A DNA stretch of 32,769 nt from JAVBQJ01 sp031549115 (lineage in GTDB: Bacteria; Verrucomicrobiota; Lentisphaeria; Victivallales; Victivallaceae), in the NCBI GenBank assembly GCA_031549115.1, contig JAVBQJ010000089.1:1-32769 (forward strand), given 5' to 3'. A model generated the notes under the pieces. It made no database searches and was not told the DNA's origin. It saw only the letters and a program-made list of their open reading frames with translations. Below are positions 1 to 7,595 of this stretch, piece by piece. Both the position numbers and the translations under genes were made by a program. The stretch's first letter is position 1, and the number at the start of each line of letters is the position of its first letter.

Positions 1-96
1 CAGTTGCATAGCATCCTGCAAGCCTGCCGTCAACCCGGCGCCGACTTGACAAGTCTCCGTCGCCGCCTGCTGACCTTAGCCGAGTCGCTTCGGTAA
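1..96 (+). CDS. C-terminal end of an unidentified protein (cut by window edge)
   Basis: Frame 1 is open from the first base to a TAA at 94-96 and gives 31 residues beginning QLHSILQACR and ending LLTLAESLR. The composition (leucine- and arginine-rich, probably helical) is compatible with the end of a real protein, but too little is visible to name a family. No start codon is inside the window, so the gene, if real, enters from the left. The 226 bp after it carry no convincing gene on this strand. Confidence 0.4.
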   Translation, partial: QLHSILQACRQPGADLTSLRRRLLTLAESLR

Positions 97-198
97 GTTT
101 CGTTGTGGACTTGGAGTGGGATCGGGATCCGTTTTGAGGAACCGGTTCCCTCTCCCCCTCCAAACCACCCCCACACCCTCCCAAACGTTTTCATCGTA

Positions 199-232
199 CG
201 ATTTACGGATTTGCTTGCAAATCCGTAAATCG
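199..232. repeat. 34-bp perfect palindrome
   Basis: Two 16-base arms (199-214 and 217-232) are exact reverse complements around a TT centre. The core arm reads ATTTACGGATTTGC. No T-tract follows on either strand, so it does not look like a classic intrinsic terminator. It lies in a C-rich stretch between the gene tail ending at 96 and the terminator at 322-364. It could be a REP/MITE-type repeat, a protein-binding site or a strong cruciform. Copy number elsewhere would decide. Confidence 0.75.
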
Positions 233-321
233 GAGCTTCGAGGGTCGGGAGGCATGCTTGAAGGCTGTACGGGAATTATCGGTCCCTTCATTTTTAAGTA
301 AGCCGGCCATAAGAAACAAAG

Positions 322-364
322 CAGGCGCCTGATCATCAATTGGATCGGGCGCCTGTCTTGTTTT
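322..364. terminator. Bidirectional intrinsic terminator
   Basis: Arms 322-334 and 343-355 pair over 13 bp (one G-U) with an 8-nt loop. A T-rich tail, TCTTGTTTT, follows on the plus strand. On the minus strand the hairpin is followed by TTTGTTTCTT. It begins 21 bp past the stop of the minus-strand hydrolase gene, so it most likely ends that transcript and may also stop plus-strand reading from the left. Confidence 0.8.
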
Positions 365-375
365 CTCTGACTGAC

Positions 376-972
376 TCAGACAAACGGGTTGGTGCGTTTT
401 TCGCGGCCGATGGTGGTGGGGGCGCCATGGCCGGGGTAGCATTCGATTTCATCGGCGAGCTGCCAGAGCTGCTCCTGGATGGAGCGCAACAGACGGCTGT
501 GGTTGCCGCCGGGCAGGTCGGTACGGCCGACCGAATTGGCGAACAGGGTGTCGCCGCAGAACAGCATTTTCATGCTTTCGAACAGGAAGCAGACGCCGCC
601 CTCGGTGTGCCCCGGCGTGGTCAGCACTTTGAAGTCCTCGTCCCAGCCGGTCGACACGGTATCGGGGAGATTCTGCGCGGCGGGAAGCCACGGTTGAATC
701 TGGTTGGCGGGACTGCGGTAAAGTTTCTCCTCGGACGTGCACAGATATACGGCTTCGACCGGGATCATGCCGACCAGTTCGGGGAGCGCGGAGATGTGGT
801 CGATATGCGCATGGGTCAGCAGGACGCGGACGCGCTGAAATTCCAGCTCGCCGGTTTCGGCGACGATATTTTCCGCCTCCGCGCCGGGGTCGATGATGTA
901 CAATGTATCATGACAGACCACCAGATAACAATTGGTGTCGAGAACGCCAACCGGAACAATCTTCAGATTCAT
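376..972 (-). CDS. Metallo-beta-lactamase-fold hydrolase (glyoxalase II-like)
   Basis: This 198-residue protein has the full metal-binding pattern of the metallo-beta-lactamase superfamily: THAHIDH (H54, H56, D58, H59), the second-shell TTPGHTEGG (H122), CGDTLF (D141) and a late CYPGHG histidine. The short length and these spacings fit the cytoplasmic glyoxalase II/YcbL-like group, which hydrolyses thioesters such as S-lactoylglutathione, but the substrate cannot be fixed from sequence. There is no signal peptide. The ATG at 972 is preceded by AAGGA and CAGGA stretches. The gene is divergent from the Nudix gene and ends just before a clear terminator, so it is probably transcribed alone. Confidence 0.92.
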   Translation of the reverse strand: MNLKIVPVGVLDTNCYLVVCHDTLYIIDPGAEAENIVAETGELEFQRVRVLLTHAHIDHISALPELVGMIPVEAVYLCTSEEKLYRSPANQIQPWLPAAQNLPDTVSTGWDEDFKVLTTPGHTEGGVCFLFESMKMLFCGDTLFANSVGRTDLPGGNHSRLLRSIQEQLWQLADEIECYPGHGAPTTIGREKRTNPFV

Positions 973-986
973 ATCCTGTTTTTTCC

Positions 987-1015
987 TTGCATTTCATGGT
1001 TTCTGGTTATAAATT
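987..1015 (+). promoter_or_regulatory. Probable promoter of the Nudix gene
   Basis: TTGCAT (987-992), a 17-bp spacer and TAAATT (1010-1015) precede the ATG at 1057. The box overlaps the opposing promoter on the minus strand. Confidence 0.5.
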
Positions 1016-1039
1016 AATAGCTTTACGTGGAAAAATCAA
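1011..1039 (-). promoter_or_regulatory. Probable promoter of the metallo-hydrolase gene
   Basis: On the minus strand, TTGATT (1034-1039) and TAATTT (1011-1016) are separated by 17 bp. The -10 box lies over the -10 box of the opposing Nudix promoter, so the two promoters face each other and may exclude one another. Confidence 0.45.
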
Positions 1040-1056
1040 ATTTTTACCGGAAGTTT

Positions 1057-1461
1057 ATGAAAAAAATCGTTGTCGCGGCCGCAGTGGTCATGGCGGGCGA
1101 CCGGGTGCTGGTGAGTTCGCGGCCGGAAGGCAAGTCGCTGGCCGGCTTCTGGGAGTTCCCCGGCGGCAAGGTGGAGCCGGGCGAAACGGTGGCGCAGGCG
1201 CTGCGCCGGGAGCTGCGCGAAGAGCTTTCCCTGGAGGTTCGGATTTTCGATCCGGTCTATATATTGAACCGGAGGAATGAAGAGCGGGAGCTGGAGATCG
1301 TATTTCTGCGCTGCCACTGTCTGCCCGGCGCGACGGTGGTTGCCAAAGAGGGGCAACAGTGGGCATGGGTGACGCGCCGGGAGCTGGCGGAGGTCGATCT
1401 CTTGCCGGCGGACCGTCCGGTGGCGGATTTTTTGGCCGCCGGAATGAGGCAATTACAATAA
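1057..1461 (+). CDS. Nudix hydrolase, MutT-like (probable 8-oxo-dGTP diphosphatase)
   Basis: The 134-residue protein starts MKKIVVAAAVV and carries the Nudix box GGKVEPGETVAQALRRELRE followed by ELSLEV. Nudix enzymes cleave nucleoside diphosphates linked to a moiety X; the small size and the ASRPEG/WEFPGGK-like context (SSRPEGKSLAGFWEFPGGK) are typical of MutT, which removes 8-oxo-dGTP from the nucleotide pool. The glycine usual in EExGU of the box is serine here, while the catalytic glutamates remain. The reading frame is open from a GTG at 1027, but the ATG at 1057 has GGAAG just upstream and matches the usual MutT start. The neighbour downstream is an unrelated sigma operon. Confidence 0.9.
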   Translation: MKKIVVAAAVVMAGDRVLVSSRPEGKSLAGFWEFPGGKVEPGETVAQALRRELREELSLEVRIFDPVYILNRRNEERELEIVFLRCHCLPGATVVAKEGQQWAWVTRRELAEVDLLPADRPVADFLAAGMRQLQ

Positions 1462-1500
1462 ATTCGCGATCGGGACGTTAGTTATAAAAGAAGTGCAAGA

Positions 1501-2094
1501 ATGGCGGATGCGGCGAATTACAGTGATTTCGAGCTGATTCAGGCGTGGCTGGGCGGAGACGCCCGGGCGTTTGATGCGCTCTATGCCCGCTACAAGCGGC
1601 CGCTGTACGGTTATTTTTACAATATGGTCCGTCAGGATCCGGCGACGGTGGACGATCTGTTCCAGCAGTTGTGGATGCGGGTGATGCGGAAACTGCCGGA
1701 TTACCGGGAATGCGACCGCTTCGGCGCGTGGATTTTTCGGATCGCCCGGAACCTGGTCATCGATTATTACCGGCAATGCGGCCGGCGGCCGGAGATTCGG
1801 GAGTTGACCATGGAGGCGGCGGCGGCATTGCCGGAGCCGGGAGGAGGCGGCCGGGAGCCGTGGCGGGCATTGGAAGCCGCGGAGCTGGGACGCCGGGTGG
1901 AGAGGGTGGTCAAGGAGCTGCCGGAGGAACAGCGCGAGGTGTTTTTGTGCCGCCAGGAGGAGATGAGCTTCCGCGATATTGCCGCGTTGCAGCACTGCCC
2001 GTTGAATACGGCGCTGGCGCGGATGCAATACGCGTTGAAATATTTGCGCAGGCGGTTGAATAATTGGGAAACTATGGAGGACAGCCATGAATGA
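1501..2094 (+). CDS. ECF-type RNA polymerase sigma factor
   Basis: The 197-residue protein has only sigma regions 2 and 4, the hallmark of extracytoplasmic-function sigma factors. Region 2 spans about residues 23-92, with DDLFQQLWMRV and FGAWIFRIARNLVIDYYR. Region 4 spans about 134-186, with LPEEQREVFLCRQ and the helix-turn-helix around SFRDIAALQHCPLNTALARM. It would direct core RNA polymerase to a small stress or envelope regulon. The next gene overlaps it by 8 bp and looks like a membrane anti-sigma factor, the usual pairing. No strong Shine-Dalgarno precedes the ATG, and I could not identify a convincing self-regulated promoter; TATAAA lies at about 1485. The target regulon is not deducible. 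Confidence 0.93.
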   Translation: MADAANYSDFELIQAWLGGDARAFDALYARYKRPLYGYFYNMVRQDPATVDDLFQQLWMRVMRKLPDYRECDRFGAWIFRIARNLVIDYYRQCGRRPEIRELTMEAAAALPEPGGGGREPWRALEAAELGRRVERVVKELPEEQREVFLCRQEEMSFRDIAALQHCPLNTALARMQYALKYLRRRLNNWETMEDSHE

Positions 2095-2542
2095 CGGAAA
2101 AGAAGCTGCTCCGATCGGGGAGTTTGAGGATGCCGTCAAGCAGGCATGGAGGCGCCCTGAAGTTCCGGAGGCGCTGGACCGGATGATTCTGACGCAGGCG
2201 CAGGCGCGCGCCAACCAGTTCCGGCTGCGCCGGATGCGGGCGCCGCGCCGCCGGCTGGCCGCCTGCGCGGTGGCGCTGGTCGGCCTTTGCGCCGGGTGGG
2301 GAATCTATTGGAATTGGCAGCCGACCGGGATTGAACAGGTCGCCGTCAGCGATCCGATGGTGGACGATATGGTGAATATGGCGGCGATCGCCCAGGCGAG
2401 GGTGGCGGAGCAGCCGAACCCGGCGGGAAAGAAGCTGTCCAGGCATTACGGCTGGGATGATTTTGACAATAAACTTCTGGATCTGGAGACGGACGTGGTG
2501 ATGGCGCGTTCGGCGGAGATCCGTGCGAACTTCAACTACTGA
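2087..2542 (+). CDS. Probable single-pass membrane anti-sigma factor
   Basis: This 151-residue protein has an N-terminal soluble part of about 55 residues, a basic stretch (RRMRAPRRR), one predicted membrane helix at about 57-75 (LAACAVALVGLCAGWGIYW) and a 75-residue exported tail. The positive-inside rule puts the N-terminus in the cytoplasm, where an anti-sigma domain would hold the sigma factor. I see no recognisable zinc-finger HxxxCxxC motif, so assignment rests on topology and on the 8-bp overlap with the ECF sigma gene, which implies translational coupling. The exported tail could interact with the product of the next gene, 8 bp downstream. An alternative is an unrelated membrane protein carried in the operon. 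Confidence 0.6.
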   Translation: MNDGKEAAPIGEFEDAVKQAWRRPEVPEALDRMILTQAQARANQFRLRRMRAPRRRLAACAVALVGLCAGWGIYWNWQPTGIEQVAVSDPMVDDMVNMAAIAQARVAEQPNPAGKKLSRHYGWDDFDNKLLDLETDVVMARSAEIRANFNY

Positions 2543-2550
2543 GGTGGACA

Positions 2551-3072
2551 ATGGGGCGGACGATACGATGGGTGATGATGCTGGTGCTGTTCTGGTGCCT
2601 GGCGCCGGCGGCACAGGGAGCGGCCGGGGAAAATACGCAGGAAGACAAGCCGGTATTGCGTTTCCGGGATTGGTTTGAGTCGCTGCCGGCGGCGGAACAG
2701 CGGGAGCTGCAGGATTTGCGCGACCGTGACCCGGCCGCGTTCCGGGCGGCGTTGCGCAAGCGTCTGCCGGCGCCTTTGCTGGAGCGCTTTGAGGAGCAGC
2801 AGGCGATTCTGGCGCTGGCGGAGCGTTACCGCCAAGCCGCTCCGGCAGAGCAGGCTTCGATCAAAAAAGAGCTGCAGGAGCGCCTGACCAAGCAGTATTA
2901 TTCCCGGCTGGAACGCAACGGCAAACGCTTGAAGGACGCCCGGGAGCAGTTGGACGAGTTGGAGAAGGACTTTTCCGAACGCAGCTCCAATGCCGATGAA
3001 ATCATTCAGGCCGAATTGGACCGGCTGTTGAATTCTTCGCCGCCGGCGACTGCTTCCGAAGAACAAATGTGA
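2551..3072 (+). CDS. Exported, charged helical protein of the ECF sigma operon
   Basis: The 173-residue product starts with a signal peptide (MGRTIRWVMMLVLFWCLAPAAQGA, probable cleavage near residue 24). The rest is almost entirely charged and helical: SLPAAEQRELQDLRDRDPAAFRAALRKR and later KRLKDAREQLDELEKDF form likely coiled coils. Its build resembles the periplasmic LTxxQ/Spy/ZraP kind of helical sensor-chaperone, but I do not see a definite family motif, so no name is given. Position, 8 bp after the putative anti-sigma gene, suggests it senses or buffers envelope stress and feeds the sigma switch. It has no lipobox and no other membrane helix. Confidence 0.7.
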   Translation: MGRTIRWVMMLVLFWCLAPAAQGAAGENTQEDKPVLRFRDWFESLPAAEQRELQDLRDRDPAAFRAALRKRLPAPLLERFEEQQAILALAERYRQAAPAEQASIKKELQERLTKQYYSRLERNGKRLKDAREQLDELEKDFSERSSNADEIIQAELDRLLNSSPPATASEEQM

Positions 3073-3115
3073 CATCCGGATTGCGTTGACCGGGGTATCG
3101 CCGGTGCGATCGGAC

Positions 3116-3144
3116 TTGAAAAAACGCTTTCCAAGCTGTATAGT
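3116..3144 (+). promoter_or_regulatory. Probable sigma70-type promoter of the glycan genes
   Basis: TTGAAA (3116-3121), a 17-bp spacer and TATAGT (3139-3144) precede the GT2 gene at 3205, leaving a leader of about 55 nt. It separates the glycan genes from the sigma operon. Confidence 0.7.
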
Positions 3145-3204
3145 ATGGAGTCGAGCGAAACGTCAACGCAATACATCCTGAACGGGAGCGGAACCAGCTG
3201 AAGT

Positions 3205-4179
3205 ATGTCCAAAGAATCGCCTAAATTGATCATTCAGATCCCGTGCTACAACGAAGGCGCGACCCTGGCGCTGGCATTGGATGAATTGCCCAAGTCGCTG
3301 CCCGGCATCGACTCCATCGAATACCTGATTATCGACGACGGTTCCACCGACGATACCGTTGAGGTTGCGCGCCGCTGGGGAGTCCACCACATCGTGCGGC
3401 ACCACTCCAACCGGGGCCTCGCGAAGGCCTTTCTCTCCGGAGTGAAGTGCGCGTTGGCCAACGGCGCCGATATCATCGTCAATACCGACGCCGACAATCA
3501 ATATTGCGCCGCGGATATGGACAAGCTGGTGGCGCCGATTCTGGCGGGGCAGGCGGAATATGTCATTGGGACGCGCCCGATCGCGGAAATCGCCCACTTT
3601 TCGCCGGCGAAAAAGCTGTTGCAGAAGTTCGGCTCCTGGATGGTCCGCGTGGTTTCGGGGACGCGGGTGGAAGACGCCCCGAGCGGTTTCCGGGCGATGA
3701 CGCGCGAAGCCGCGCTGCAGTTCAATGTCTTCAATACCTACACGTATACGCTGGAAACCATCATTCAGGCGGGGAGTAAAAACATTCCGATCGTCTGCGT
3801 GCCGGTGCGGGTCAACGAGGATCTGCGTCCGTCGCGTCTGGTGAAGAGCATCCCGGCCTACATCCGCCGTTCGATTGTCACGATGCTGCGGATTTTCGTC
3901 GTGTACAAACCGTTCAAATTTTTCATGGTGATCGGTGCGCTGCTCTTTGCGCCGGGCGTCCTGCTGGGAATCCGTTTTCTGATCCGTTATTGGCAGGGGA
4001 CCGGGCAGGGGATGACGCAGTCGTTGATTCTGGCGGCGGTGCTGCTGCTGATGGGGACGATCAGCGTGATGATGGGCTTTATCGCCGACCTTCAGAGTGT
4101 CAACCGGATGCTGCTGGAGGACATTCAGTATCAAATGCGCAAACAGTCGGCCGGTGAAGATGAGCGTGGAAAAAATTAA
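3205..4179 (+). CDS. Family 2 glycosyltransferase, polyprenyl-phosphate type
   Basis: The 324-residue protein begins with a GT2 (GT-A fold) domain of the dolichol-phosphate-mannose-synthase kind: IQIPCYNEGATL at the start, DDGSTDDT at about 46-53, the metal-binding NTDADNQY at about 92-99, and a GFRAMTREAAL acceptor region. Two membrane helices follow (FFMVIGALLFAPGVLLGIRFL and LILAAVLLLMGTISVMMGF). Such enzymes move a sugar from a nucleotide donor to undecaprenyl phosphate at the cytoplasmic face. The next gene, overlapping by 20 bp, is GtrA-like, the usual partner that flips the lipid-linked sugar. The sugar is unknown. The ATG is only weakly supported by an upstream GGGAG. Confidence 0.92.
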   Translation: MSKESPKLIIQIPCYNEGATLALALDELPKSLPGIDSIEYLIIDDGSTDDTVEVARRWGVHHIVRHHSNRGLAKAFLSGVKCALANGADIIVNTDADNQYCAADMDKLVAPILAGQAEYVIGTRPIAEIAHFSPAKKLLQKFGSWMVRVVSGTRVEDAPSGFRAMTREAALQFNVFNTYTYTLETIIQAGSKNIPIVCVPVRVNEDLRPSRLVKSIPAYIRRSIVTMLRIFVVYKPFKFFMVIGALLFAPGVLLGIRFLIRYWQGTGQGMTQSLILAAVLLLMGTISVMMGFIADLQSVNRMLLEDIQYQMRKQSAGEDERGKN

Positions 4180-4651
4180 ACAGGGTCTGGTGCGGCACCG
4201 GCACCGGATTATTGAAGTGTTCAAATATGCGCTGGGCTGCGGCTGCGGAGTTCTGCTCAAAGTGGCGGTTACGGCATTGGCGACGGCGATGGCGCTGCCG
4301 ATCTGGGCCGGGTATCTGGCGGCGCAGGTGGTGGTGCTGGTTTTCGCCTACGGTTTTCATTCCCGGGTGACCTTCGCCCGGACGGAAAAGCTGACCTGGC
4401 GGGCGCGGCTGCATGACTTCGGCCTCTTCTTCATGTCGGTGCTCGGCTTCAAGCTCGCCGATTATTTCCTGGTGGTGCTCGGTTCGAGTGCATTGCTCAA
4501 GGTGCTGTCCCACTACGAAATTCTCACCATGGAGCTGCGTCAGTTATTGAGCTCCGGGTGTATTATCGTGGTCAGTGTGCTGCTTTTTGCGTTCCGCTAT
4601 ATCATGTACCGGTATCTCTTTCGGAAACCGGAATCCGGCGCGGCGTGTTGA
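4160..4651 (+). CDS. GtrA-family membrane protein
   Basis: Starting at ATG 4160 (inside the end of the GT2 gene) this gives 163 residues with four membrane helices: FKYALGCGCGVLLKVAVTAL, WAGYLAAQVVVLVFAYGFHSRVTF, a third around FFMSVLGFKLADYFLVVL, and GCIIVVSVLLFAFRYIMYRYLF. This four-helix plan and the NF/FHSRVTF-like loop between helices 2 and 3 are typical of GtrA, thought to translocate undecaprenyl-phosphate-linked sugars for side-chain glycosylation of surface polymers. The frame is open upstream to 4097, but that segment lies in GT2 coding sequence. Genetic coupling with GT2 supports a two-part synthesis and flipping unit. Confidence 0.85.
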   Translation: MSVEKIKQGLVRHRHRIIEVFKYALGCGCGVLLKVAVTALATAMALPIWAGYLAAQVVVLVFAYGFHSRVTFARTEKLTWRARLHDFGLFFMSVLGFKLADYFLVVLGSSALLKVLSHYEILTMELRQLLSSGCIIVVSVLLFAFRYIMYRYLFRKPESGAAC

Positions 4652-4694
4652 ACCGGGTCCCGGAAGTATCTTGTTAACGCACAACCCATTCGCC

Positions 4695-4700
4695 AGGAGG
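4695..4700 (+). promoter_or_regulatory. Strong Shine-Dalgarno fixing the start at 4704
   Basis: AGGAGG lies 3 nt before the ATG at 4704. It decides for this start over the longer open frame beginning at 4575 inside the GtrA gene. Confidence 0.7.
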
Positions 4701-4703
4701 CGT

Positions 4704-5906
4704 ATGAAGAACTATTTCATCACCGGTACGGCATTTACCGGCAACAAAGGCGCCTCGGGTATGGCGACGGCGCTGATCCAGAATCTGCAGGGCGCGGACC
4801 GGAATTTCATCGTCATGAGCTATTATCCGGCGAGTGACGCTAACCGTCCGCTTCCGGTCGCCTGCGAATTGGCCGACGGTTCGCCCGCGGGGGTGGTGAA
4901 GCTCTTCTTCCCATCGCTGTGGGCACTCTGCTGCCGCGCGCTGCATCTGCCCGGCGCCCTGTGGAAGCACGGCCTCCTGAAGCGTTTGGCGGAGCCGGAG
5001 AGCTGCGTGCTCGACGCCTCGGGCATCTCCTTTGTCGACGGACGGGAAAAGTTCCTGATTTTCAATATTCTGACGCTTTTTCCGGCGCTGGCGGCGGGGA
5101 CGCGGATCGTCAAGGTCGCGCAGGCGATGGGGCCGTTTGAACACAAGCTCAACCGGCTGTGTGCGAAAACGGTGTTGCCGCACCTGGATTGGGTGGTCGC
5201 GCGCGGCGATCAGACCCGCGCTTTCCTGGAAGAACTGCATTTGCGGAAGGTGCGCATCGAACAATTCTCCGACATCGCCTTTTCGCTGCGGTGCACCCCC
5301 GAAGACGCCCGGGCCGCGACGAAGATACTGGAACATGCCGCCGGGCGAAAAATCGCCGGAATTTCTCCGAGCCAGGTCGTCTGGAAGCTGTGCGAAAGCA
5401 AAGGCATCGATTATCTGGCGGTGATGCGCGAAGTGACCGAAGCGTTGTTGGCCGACGGTTACTATTGCGTCGTGTTCCCGCATTCGGCGCGCGAAAACAC
5501 CGGGAAGACGCACAACAACGATCTGATTTTGCTGAAACGCTTCCACGCCATGCTCCCGGAGAATCCTTCGCTCCTGAAACTGGAAGCGGAGCTCGAGGCC
5601 GGTGTCCTGCGTGAATTGATCGGCCGTTTCGAGTTTCTGGTCGCATCCCGTTTTCATGCGATCATTTCCGCGATGGCGACCGGCGTACCGGCGGTCGTGA
5701 TCGGCTGGAGTCACAAGTACCAGGAGGTGCTTGCCCCCTTCGAACTCGCTGAATTCGTACTCGGCTACGAAGACCTCACTGCCGCGGCCGTGCTGGACAA
5801 GGTCAGAAAAGCCGCGGCCGAACGCGAAACCCTTTCCACGCGCATCACCGGCTGCAGTGCTGCCATTGTCGCCGACAACGAGCGTTTCTTCGCCCTTATT
5901 TCGTGA
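4704..5906 (+). CDS. Polysaccharide pyruvyl transferase family protein
   Basis: The 400-residue protein starts MKNYFITGTAFTGNKGASGM, the glycine-rich opening of the WcaK/CsaB-like polysaccharide pyruvyl transferase family. It ends with the conserved region SRFHAIISAMATGVPAVVIGWSHKY at about residues 312-336, where family members show the SRFH and GxP/SHK signature. Members transfer pyruvate from phosphoenolpyruvate as a ketal onto surface-polymer sugars, although many family members are poorly characterised. There is no signal peptide, so it acts in the cytoplasm, fitting a role before export. It follows GtrA by 52 bp and is probably in the same transcript. Its stop overlaps the converging membrane glycosyltransferase gene by 11 bp. 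Confidence 0.88.
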   Translation: MKNYFITGTAFTGNKGASGMATALIQNLQGADRNFIVMSYYPASDANRPLPVACELADGSPAGVVKLFFPSLWALCCRALHLPGALWKHGLLKRLAEPESCVLDASGISFVDGREKFLIFNILTLFPALAAGTRIVKVAQAMGPFEHKLNRLCAKTVLPHLDWVVARGDQTRAFLEELHLRKVRIEQFSDIAFSLRCTPEDARAATKILEHAAGRKIAGISPSQVVWKLCESKGIDYLAVMREVTEALLADGYYCVVFPHSARENTGKTHNNDLILLKRFHAMLPENPSLLKLEAELEAGVLRELIGRFEFLVASRFHAIISAMATGVPAVVIGWSHKYQEVLAPFELAEFVLGYEDLTAAAVLDKVRKAAAERETLSTRITGCSAAIVADNERFFALIS

Positions 5907-7521
5907 CCTCGGAAGCGGGCTCGAAGGCGAGGGGGAGCCGCGGGGTCGACTCTTTCGTAAACGAGCGTTTCTGATGGAATACCCGGAATTCGTCGATGAT
6001 GAGGACTTCCATTTCCCGGTCGAGGGGAAGGTTGCGGGAGAAGAAGAGCGGGCGGAATTCCTTTTTCCCGCTGGAATAGAGCTTCTCCGGCGGCAACGGC
6101 ATCAGGTTCATGATCCCGGGGATTTCGTCGGCGGGGGCATACAGGGTGGTCCAGAGGCGGTAGTTGCGCTGATCGCTGTTTTCGGGCGTGCCGTTGGGTT
6201 TGAGTTTGGCGTCCATCTGCAGCAGGACGGGCATGTGCTGCTGTTGTGCGAGATCCATCCATTTCGCGGCCTGGCATATGTTCCAGGTGGTGCCGTCGTT
6301 GCTCATGGTGTTGAAGAAGTTGATGGTGAGCAATACGAGAAGGAAAGCGGTGCCGACCACCGGGACCAGAAGCTGCCAGGGGGCGCGCATTCGGGCGCGG
6401 CACCATGCCATCGCGTCACTCCAGCCGAGGCAGAGGATGATCGCGGCGGCCGCATAGATGACGAGAAAATAACGGGCATGCGGCCGCTCGGGGTGGAGAA
6501 AGGGAAAGACCTTGTAGACGACATAGCACTGGAATATCCAGGCGCCGAGGAAGCTCCACGCCAACATTTTTTCCGCGAGCGGTTTGACTTTCGAACGCAG
6601 AATTCCCCACGCAATGGGCAGCGCGGCCAGCATGATGATGGTTTTCGGGAAGCTGTCCATGTATTTGCCGGAGAGGTCGAGGGGACGCAGGAAGCTCAAC
6701 AGATAGCCGCCGATGCCGAGATACTGGGGCGCCGGCCGGTCGTTGAGATGCGAGCCGGTGATGATTTGTACCCGTCCGTAGGAAACGTCGAAAAAGTGAT
6801 TCAGGAGCAGCGTTTCGATCAGCAAGCCGGCCAGCAGGGTGAGGCCGAAGACCCATACCGCTTTGGAAAAGCTGAATTTGGGCTGGAACAGCAGGAAAAG
6901 GCCGATCGCCCCCGCCCAATAAAGCGAGGTGAACTTGCATCCGTAGGAGATGAAGACCAGCAGCGCGCTCCAGAATACGAAACGCACCTTGTCCGTTTCG
7001 CAATAGCGGATCAGGCACCATAATGCGCCGAGCATCCACACCGCCGCGGGCAGCATCGGCAGGAATTGGCAGCTTTCGCGCCAGATCTGGGGCAGGAAAG
7101 TGAAGAGCAGAAACACCGCGCATCCGGCGCTTTTGCTCCGCAGCCGGGTGACGATGCCGTAAGCCAATGCCGCGCCGGCGGCACCGCAGAGAACGGGGTA
7201 GACGTAATACCCGATCAACGAATCGGGGCCGAATATCCAGGCGAAAAACATCTCCGGCAGGTTGATGCCCCAGCGCCCCTGATGATGATCGGGGGCAGCC
7301 GGATACCACACGCCGGTGGCAAGGAAGCAGCGGATGAAGCCCCACTTGTAGATGGCGTCGCCGCTGCGCTCGACGAATTCGAGGGTGACGAGGCGTACGA
7401 CGAAGTAGAAGAGCAGGAGATAACTCAACAAACAGCGGTTGCTCAGCAGCTCCAGCCGGGCGCTGACGGCGTTCAAGGTGCGCCGCAGATGCTGCAGCCA
7501 CGATTCAATCGGCAAATTCAT
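5896..7521 (-). CDS. Multi-pass membrane glycosyltransferase (GT39/ArnT-like)
   Basis: From ATG 7521 the product is 541 residues with about ten hydrophobic helices (for example LLSYLLLFYFVVRLVTL, VYPVLCGAAGAALAYGIV, AVWVFGLTLLAGLLIETLLL, LLVPVVGTAFLLVLLTI). The first loop carries GDAIYKWGF and a WYPAAPDHHQGRWG segment, the acidic/aromatic layout of ArnT/PMT GT-C enzymes. These use polyprenyl-phosphate sugars at the outer membrane face. That matches the converging GT2/GtrA pair, which could make the donor. A soluble tail of about 120 residues follows. The frame is open to 7662, but the GAGGAAG at 7532-7538 and the promoter at 7596-7623 favour 7521. Substrate and acceptor are unknown. Confidence 0.83.
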   Translation of the reverse strand: MNLPIESWLQHLRRTLNAVSARLELLSNRCLLSYLLLFYFVVRLVTLEFVERSGDAIYKWGFIRCFLATGVWYPAAPDHHQGRWGINLPEMFFAWIFGPDSLIGYYVYPVLCGAAGAALAYGIVTRLRSKSAGCAVFLLFTFLPQIWRESCQFLPMLPAAVWMLGALWCLIRYCETDKVRFVFWSALLVFISYGCKFTSLYWAGAIGLFLLFQPKFSFSKAVWVFGLTLLAGLLIETLLLNHFFDVSYGRVQIITGSHLNDRPAPQYLGIGGYLLSFLRPLDLSGKYMDSFPKTIIMLAALPIAWGILRSKVKPLAEKMLAWSFLGAWIFQCYVVYKVFPFLHPERPHARYFLVIYAAAAIILCLGWSDAMAWCRARMRAPWQLLVPVVGTAFLLVLLTINFFNTMSNDGTTWNICQAAKWMDLAQQQHMPVLLQMDAKLKPNGTPENSDQRNYRLWTTLYAPADEIPGIMNLMPLPPEKLYSSGKKEFRPLFFSRNLPLDREMEVLIIDEFRVFHQKRSFTKESTPRLPLAFEPASEVTK

Positions 7522-7542
7522 CGATGCGTCATCTTCCTCTTT

Positions 7543-7556
7543 TCCGCCATGGCGGA
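7543..7556. repeat. 14-bp perfect palindrome in the glycosyltransferase leader
   Basis: TCCGCCATGGCGGA is a perfect palindrome located 22 bp before the ATG at 7521. In RNA it could fold next to the ribosome-binding region, or it may be a protein site. Confidence 0.5.
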
Positions 7557-7576
7557 GACTCTCTTCTGTTAGCCCT

Positions 7577-7591
7577 AAACGCAAAGCGTTT
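7577..7591. promoter_or_regulatory. Operator-like palindrome at the transcription start
   Basis: AAACGCAAAGCGTTT has 6-bp perfect arms and a 3-bp centre. It starts 4 bp downstream of the -10 box of the minus-strand promoter, exactly where RNA synthesis should begin, a typical repressor position. Confidence 0.45.
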
Positions 7592-7595
7592 ACGG

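Noticed and set aside
116..301. Short open frames on both strands across the 34-bp palindrome
   Set aside because: They arise because the palindrome reads open in both directions; no ribosome-binding site, low-complexity C-rich codons.
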